Assembly (NCBI GenBank): GCA_013286465.1
Contig: JABDFR010000006.1
Coordinates: 1-64,000 of the forward strand
DNA length: 64,000 nucleotides
DNA from: Acidobacteriota bacterium
GTDB lineage: Bacteria; Acidobacteriota; Terriglobia; Acidiferrales; UBA7541
Direction of reading: 5' to 3'
The notes beneath the pieces are model-generated. The model did no database searches. It saw nothing but the letters and a program-made list of their open reading frames with translations, and had not been told where the DNA came from. The number at the start of each line of letters is the position of its first letter. Position 1 is the first letter of the stretch. The position numbers were made by a program, and so were the translations under genes. Positions 59,022 through 64,000 of the stretch are shown here, piece by piece.

Positions 59022-59581
59022 GCAAGCGCCTTAGGCACAGCCTCTCCCCAACGCCCCTGCGCCCGCAAAATCAATTCCACCACTTCGCGCGCCGCCCCGT
59101 GCCCCCCGCCAGCCCGCGTGACAAAATGCGCCGCTTTCTTCACCTCCAGCACCGCATTCGAAGTAGCGATGGCCAAACCAGCCCGCTGCAATAAAGGAAT
59201 GTCGGGCAAATCGTCGCCAAGATAAGCAGTCTCAGCATCGCTAGCATCGCTCAGCCGCTGACATTCCTCATAAGCCTCAAGTTTCTTCGCCCGTCCCTGA
59301 GACACAAAATCCATCTTCATCTCTTTCGCCCGCTGCGCGGTAGCCGCCGAATTTCGTCCCGTAATCAAGCCAGTCTTCATTCCCATAATGTGGGCGAGCG
59401 TAAGCCCAGCCCCATCATGGGCATCGAAAGTTTTCATCTCGCTCAATTCCCCGCTAACCATATTCGAAATTAAACAAACGCTCCCGTCCGTCAAAGTCCC
59501 GTCCACATCCATCAAAAAGAGCTTTATGTGTTTCGCTCGCTTCAAAATCTTCGTTGGCACCCGCCCAGAATTTTTCGCCAA
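59018..59581 (-). CDS. kdsC: 3-deoxy-D-manno-octulosonate 8-phosphate phosphatase (HAD IIIA)
   Basis: 'IKLFLMDVDGTLTDGSVCL...MKTFDAHDGAGLTLAHIMGMKTGLITGRNSAATAQRAKEMKMDFVSQG...AYLGDDLPDIPLLQRAGLAIATSNA'. Confidence 0.95.
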   Translation of the reverse strand: MAKNSGRVPTKILKRAKHIKLFLMDVDGTLTDGSVCLISNMVSGELSEMKTFDAHDGAGLTLAHIMGMKTGLITGRNSAATAQRAKEMKMDFVSQGRAKKLEAYEECQRLSDASDAETAYLGDDLPDIPLLQRAGLAIATSNAVLEVKKAAHFVTRAGGGHGAAREVVELILRAQGRWGEAVPKALA

Positions 59582-59608
59582 TTCAATTCCCCTAACGCTT
59601 TTGTTTTT

Positions 59609-59634
59609 GTAGGGGAGGGTGCTTTAGCCCTCCC
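59609..59634 (+). repeat. Hairpin repeat (minus strand GGGAGGGCTAAAGCACCCTCCCCTAC)
   Basis: 6-bp stem GGAGGG/CCCTCC with CTAAAG loop and CCTAC tail. Confidence 0.7.
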
Positions 59635-59720
59635 GCATTTCGGCCCGTAGTTATTCGGCAGGGTCCTAAATGTCGAACCTCACCGAGCCGCAAAAAACTG
59701 AAAACTGCCCGCCGACAAAT

Positions 59721-60692
59721 TCAAAAAAGCTGCAAAGTCCAAAGATCGTGAATATGCACGACGCCCTCAACGCGCCGCTCGGCATCAACCACAAGCACCG
59801 AGGTGATGCGCTTCTCTTCCATCACGCGCAGCGCACTGGCAGCGAGTTCGGTACGGCTCAGCGTCACCGGATTCTTGCTCATACATTCCGCCGCGGACAG
59901 TCCAAGCGCGTCTTGCGGCCGCTGCTGCATCATGCGCCGCAAATCGCCATCGGTGATGATACCTAATAGTTTTCGATCGCTGTCCACAACCGCGGCGAGA
60001 CCCAGCCCCTTGCGGCTCATTTCATAAATCACGTCGGGCATCTTCGCCCCAGCCGCAACGCAAGGCAGACTGTCGCCCGCGTGCATCAAGTTTTCAAGCC
60101 GCCGCAACCGCTTGCCAAGTTTCCCACCAGGATGCAAAGCCGCGAAATCTTCCTCCTTGAATCCGCGCTGCTCCAAAAGCGAAATCGCCAAGGCGTCGCC
60201 CATCGCCAACGCCGCCGCAGTCGAAGCAGTCGGCGCCAAATTCAAAGAGCAAGCCTCTTCCTTCACCATGATATCCAGCACGATGTCGCTCGCCTGCGCC
60301 AAAGTCGACTGCGGCTTGGCCGTCAGCGTCACCAATCGAATTCCCAAGCGCTTCAGCGGCTCGAGCAAATCCAGCAGCTCTTCCGTTTCGCCACTGGCCG
60401 AAATCGCCACCACCAAGTCTTCCGCCACCAACATCCCCAAATCCCCGTGCGCCGCTTCCGCAGCGTGCAAAAATAGCGACGGCGTTCCGGTGCTCGCAAA
60501 TGTTGCCGCGATTTTCCGTCCGATCAATCCCGACTTGCCCATCCCCGTCACTACCACGCGCCCTTTGCAGCCGTACAGAAGCTCGACCGCCCGCTCGAAG
60601 CGCGCGTCCAGCCGCTCGATCAACCCGGCAATCGCCTCGGCCTCAATCCGCAGCACGCGCTTGGCCGTCTCTATACTCATGGGTGATCCCAC
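59721..60692 (-). CDS. kdsD: Arabinose-5-phosphate isomerase (KdsD/KpsF/GutQ)
   Basis: SIS domain 'GRVVVTGMGKSGLIGRKIAATFASTGTPSLFLHAAEAAHGDLGMLVAEDLVVAISASGETEELLDLL' plus tandem CBS domains. Confidence 0.95.
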   Translation of the reverse strand: MGSPMSIETAKRVLRIEAEAIAGLIERLDARFERAVELLYGCKGRVVVTGMGKSGLIGRKIAATFASTGTPSLFLHAAEAAHGDLGMLVAEDLVVAISASGETEELLDLLEPLKRLGIRLVTLTAKPQSTLAQASDIVLDIMVKEEACSLNLAPTASTAAALAMGDALAISLLEQRGFKEEDFAALHPGGKLGKRLRRLENLMHAGDSLPCVAAGAKMPDVIYEMSRKGLGLAAVVDSDRKLLGIITDGDLRRMMQQRPQDALGLSAAECMSKNPVTLSRTELAASALRVMEEKRITSVLVVDAERRVEGVVHIHDLWTLQLF

Positions 60693-61513
60693 CCTCGCAC
60701 CAACCGCGAAATTTCCATAAGCCGCTTCACCAACGGCTTGAATTGTTCCAGCGGCAACGCATTCGATCCATCCGAAAGCGCCTTAGCCGGCTCGTCATGC
60801 ACCTCAACAAAAATCCCATCCACGCCCGCCGCCACGCTGGCCCGCGCCAACGGCTCGATAAATTCCGGCTGCCCCCCACTCGATTTCCCATCAGCGGCAG
60901 GTAGCTGCACCGAATGAGTAGCATCAAACACAATCGGATATCCAAATTTCCGCATCACGGGAAACGAGCGCATATCCACCACAAGATTCTGATACCCAAA
61001 CGAAGCTCCGCGCTCCGTCAAAATAATTTTCTCATTCCCCGCGCTAGCCACTTTCTCCGCCGCAGTACGCATCTCCGCCGGCGCCACAAACTGCCCCTTC
61101 TTAATATTCACCAACCGCCCAGTCCGTCCCGCCGCCACCAACAAGTCCGTCTGCCGGCAAAGAAACGCCGGAATCTGCAATACATCGCAAACTTCCGCAG
61201 CCGCCCCAGCCTGCGACGCATCGTGGATGTCCGTAAGCACCGGCAGACCAGTCCGCCGAGCAATCGCCCCAAGAATCCGCAACCCTTCGGTCAACCCAGG
61301 CCCGCGGTAAGATGCCACAGAAGTGCGATTCGCCTTATCAAACGAAGCCTTGAAGATCAAAGGCACGCCAAGTTCGCCCGCCGCAGCCGCCAAGCGCTCG
61401 GCCAGCATAGAAGCATGCGCCTCGCTCTCAATCACGCAAGGCCCCGCAACCACAAAAAGCGGCGCGCCAGCCCCCAGCCGAATTTTGCCAACCGAAAATG
61501 TGTGTTCCGCCAT
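60677..61513 (-). CDS. kdsA: 3-deoxy-8-phosphooctulonate synthase (KDO-8-P synthase)
   Basis: 'FVVAGPCVIESEAHASMLAERL...IFKASFDKANRTSVASYRGPGLTEGLRILGAI...ILTERGASFGYQNLVVDMRSFPVMRKFGYPIVFDATHSVQLPAADGKSSGGQPEFIEPLARA'. Confidence 0.96.
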   Translation of the reverse strand: MAEHTFSVGKIRLGAGAPLFVVAGPCVIESEAHASMLAERLAAAAGELGVPLIFKASFDKANRTSVASYRGPGLTEGLRILGAIARRTGLPVLTDIHDASQAGAAAEVCDVLQIPAFLCRQTDLLVAAGRTGRLVNIKKGQFVAPAEMRTAAEKVASAGNEKIILTERGASFGYQNLVVDMRSFPVMRKFGYPIVFDATHSVQLPAADGKSSGGQPEFIEPLARASVAAGVDGIFVEVHDEPAKALSDGSNALPLEQFKPLVKRLMEISRLVRGWDHP

Positions 61514-61597
61514 GTCCTCAGCGGTCTGGATTCTAACGGAATCGCCTACGAAGGCACAACGCGGCTGCACGCATGGGGGCGCGAGCTGTACTTCCCA

Positions 61598-64000
61598 CTA
61601 TTCGTATCGTAACGCGATAGTCGGATCGACGCGCAGCGCTCGCCACGCCGGAATTCCGCAGGCCAGCACCGCGACGAAAGCGAAGAAGATCGCAACGGCG
61701 GTGAAAATTAGCGGGTCACTGGTTTTCACGTTATAGAGAATCGAGGCCATCGAGCGCGTAAGCGCGAGTGCAACCAACACGCCGGCAACAATTCCGATGA
61801 TCGCGAGCTTCAGCCCTTCACCCACCACCAGCGTCACAAGCTGCTTCGGGCTCGCCCCCAGCGCCATGCGAATGCCAATTTCACTAGTGCGTTGCGCCAC
61901 GGAATTCGCCATCACTCCGTAGATTCCGATAGCACCGAGAAAAACGGCCAGCAACCCGAAAAAACCGGCGAGTTGGCTGAGGATCAGATCGGGCGCCAGG
62001 ACGTCGGCCATCAGCGAATCGATGCGGCTGACCTTCGAAACAGGCTGCTGCGAATCCACCGACCAAATCGCGTCGCGCATCGCCGCGGCCAAAGTTTCAT
62101 CGTTGCCCGACGAGCGAATTACGAAACCCGCCGATCGCGGCGGCGCCTGCGCGAATGGAAGATACAATTCGCGCCGCGGCTTTTCGCTCATACGATCCAT
62201 CTTCACATCGCCAACAACTCCGACGATGCTCACAACGGTATGCGCATCGCCGATCACAAGCTGTTGCCCGACCGGATCCACATCCGGCCACAACTGCTTT
62301 CTAAGCCGCTCGTTAATGATGGCCACGTTTGCCGTTCCGGTGTCGTCCGCCTCCGTAAATGCGCGGCCGCTGCGCAGCGGAATGCCCAAAGTCAAAAAGT
62401 AGTCCGGTGTAATCGCGGAATACTGCGCATAGATCGCATCATTCGGCGCAGGCACAGGCCGGTCGGCGCGATAAATTTTCTCGACGTCGCCCAGGCCAGT
62501 GAAAGGGACCGACCGGGTGACCGACGCAGACTCGACCTGCGGCAAAGCACGCATGCGTTCAAGACCCTGATTGAAGAAGGCCCGCACCTGCGCATCCGCC
62601 GAGTACTTGTTTTTCGGCAGGTCGACTTGCGTCGTGATCAGATGTGCAGGACGGAAGCCAGGATCAGCCTTCGCCATATGGACGAAACTTTGAACCAGAA
62701 ACGCCGTAGAGATCAGCACGACGACTGCGACCGCAACTTCGCCGGCGACAAAAGTTCGCCGCATGCGCATGCCGCGCTTGCCGCTCGAGATGTGGCCCGA
62801 CGCTTCTTTGAGGACCCCGTTCAGATCGAGCTTCGAAGCTTGAAGCGCAGGAGCGAGACCGAAAATGATTCCGCAAACAAACGCGAGACCAAACGCATAA
62901 GCGAGCGTCAAGAGATCCAAATCCACGTGGCCGTAATTCACCAGATAGCCGCGGACGCGCCCAGGGACCAGCGAATCGATCCAACTCATTCCCAGCACGC
63001 CGAACAGCAGTCCCGCCGCGCCACCCAACGAAAATAGAATTGCAGATTCGGTGAGCAACTGCCGCGCAATCCGGCGCCGAGTGGCTCCCAACGCGCTGCG
63101 CACCGCGATTTCCTTCGCACGTCCCGAGGCCCGCGCGATCATCAGATTCGCCACATTCGCGCACGCGATCAGCAGCACCAGGCCGACGATCCAAAAGCAC
63201 ACCAACACCTGATCGCCGCCCTCCTCTTGCGCGATTTCGTCGCGCAGAGAAGCCAAATAAAAAAGCTCGTTTTCATTAGTGGCTGGAAAGTCGCGTTCGA
63301 GTTGCGCCGAAATGGATTTCAGTTGCATGTTAGCCGCGGATAAATTCGATTCGGGCTTCATACGCGCGATTGCGCCGTAGCCGACGCCTTCGCGCGAGGC
63401 ACGCTGCGCATCGGTCCAGGCCATCGGCGTCCAAATATTCGCCGCGCCCATCAACGGCAACTGAAAATTCGCGGGCGCAACGCCGACGATCGTGCAGGTT
63501 TCTCCGTCCACGGTAATCTTGCGGCCGACAATTCGCGGATCGCTGGCGAAGCGACTGGCCCAAAGTCCGCGGCTGATGATAGCTACGTGATTCGCGCCCA
63601 GCCGCTCTTCTTGTGGCAAGAAGGCGCGGCCGAGCATCGGCGTGATGCCGAGCGTCTCGAAGAAACTCGCACTAACGCGTGCGCCCTGCACGCGCTCGGG
63701 CGTGCCGTCACCCGAAAGATTAAAATCGCGCATGTCCCATGCTGCAATGGAGGAAAGCGGGGCAGCTTGATCCCGCAGCGATAGAAAATCGCCCGGCGTC
63801 AGGATGTTGCCGATCCAGCCCTTCTTGATGTCGCGGGCTTTCACTACGACGAGTTGCTGGCTTTGCGGGAACGGGAGGCCTTTGATCAACCAGGCATCGA
63901 CGAAACTGAAGATGGCGACGTTGGTGCCAATCCCCAAAGCAAGTGTGAGCACAGCGACGAGCGTGAAGCCGGGCGCACGCAGCAGCATGCGCGCCGCAAA
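61598..64000 (-). CDS. ABC-transporter permease, MacB/FtsX type (ADOP-like), N-terminus beyond window
   Basis: 'APGFTLVAVLTLALGIGTNVAIFSFVDAWLIKGLPFPQSQQLVVV', duplicated permease halves, 'TSEIGIRMALGASPKQLVTLVVGEGLKLAIIGIVAGVLVALALTRSM'; reading frame open to window end. Confidence 0.92.
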   Translation of the reverse strand, partial: FAARMLLRAPGFTLVAVLTLALGIGTNVAIFSFVDAWLIKGLPFPQSQQLVVVKARDIKKGWIGNILTPGDFLSLRDQAAPLSSIAAWDMRDFNLSGDGTPERVQGARVSASFFETLGITPMLGRAFLPQEERLGANHVAIISRGLWASRFASDPRIVGRKITVDGETCTIVGVAPANFQLPLMGAANIWTPMAWTDAQRASREGVGYGAIARMKPESNLSAANMQLKSISAQLERDFPATNENELFYLASLRDEIAQEEGGDQVLVCFWIVGLVLLIACANVANLMIARASGRAKEIAVRSALGATRRRIARQLLTESAILFSLGGAAGLLFGVLGMSWIDSLVPGRVRGYLVNYGHVDLDLLTLAYAFGLAFVCGIIFGLAPALQASKLDLNGVLKEASGHISSGKRGMRMRRTFVAGEVAVAVVVLISTAFLVQSFVHMAKADPGFRPAHLITTQVDLPKNKYSADAQVRAFFNQGLERMRALPQVESASVTRSVPFTGLGDVEKIYRADRPVPAPNDAIYAQYSAITPDYFLTLGIPLRSGRAFTEADDTGTANVAIINERLRKQLWPDVDPVGQQLVIGDAHTVVSIVGVVGDVKMDRMSEKPRRELYLPFAQAPPRSAGFVIRSSGNDETLAAAMRDAIWSVDSQQPVSKVSRIDSLMADVLAPDLILSQLAGFFGLLAVFLGAIGIYGVMANSVAQRTSEIGIRMALGASPKQLVTLVVGEGLKLAIIGIVAGVLVALALTRSMASILYNVKTSDPLIFTAVAIFFAFVAVLACGIPAWRALRVDPTIALRYE

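Overview
This 64 kb window looks like acidobacterial chromosome: ADOP-type FtsX/MacB permease, kinase with PD40 repeats, AAA+VWA pair, pilMNOPQ-pepP-accB-accC cluster. No ribosomal, phage, transposase or CRISPR loci were recognised. Recognisable content includes a hemN(partial)-hemY end, a Lon-domain protein, an AAA/VWA pair, cfa plus a GGR-like oxidoreductase, MHS and PiT transporters, a porin, a selenocysteine tRNA (selC), sthA, tsaE-nnr, a SpoIIE phosphatase, two APC permeases, thiE, the accBC/pepP/pilMNOPQ block, ubiD, a Ser/Thr kinase, tRNA-Gly(CCC) and kdsA-kdsD-kdsC. Most interesting: (1) a ~24-33.5 kb neighbourhood with an exported 1656-aa PPC-TPR-CHAT protein in which both expected CHAT catalytic residues read as Ser, a divergent exported caspase with intact His/Cys, and a soluble protein with a nucleotide-cyclase-like C-terminus; (2) a ~180 bp MITE/BIME-like element whose ends overlap the stop codons of five genes; (3) a dispersed family of hairpins with variable, compensating stems and a constant CTRAAG loop and/or CCTACG tail; (4) an apparent inversion of GC skew across the window, independent of gene direction, suggesting a replication terminus. 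All calls are by eye; no database search was run.
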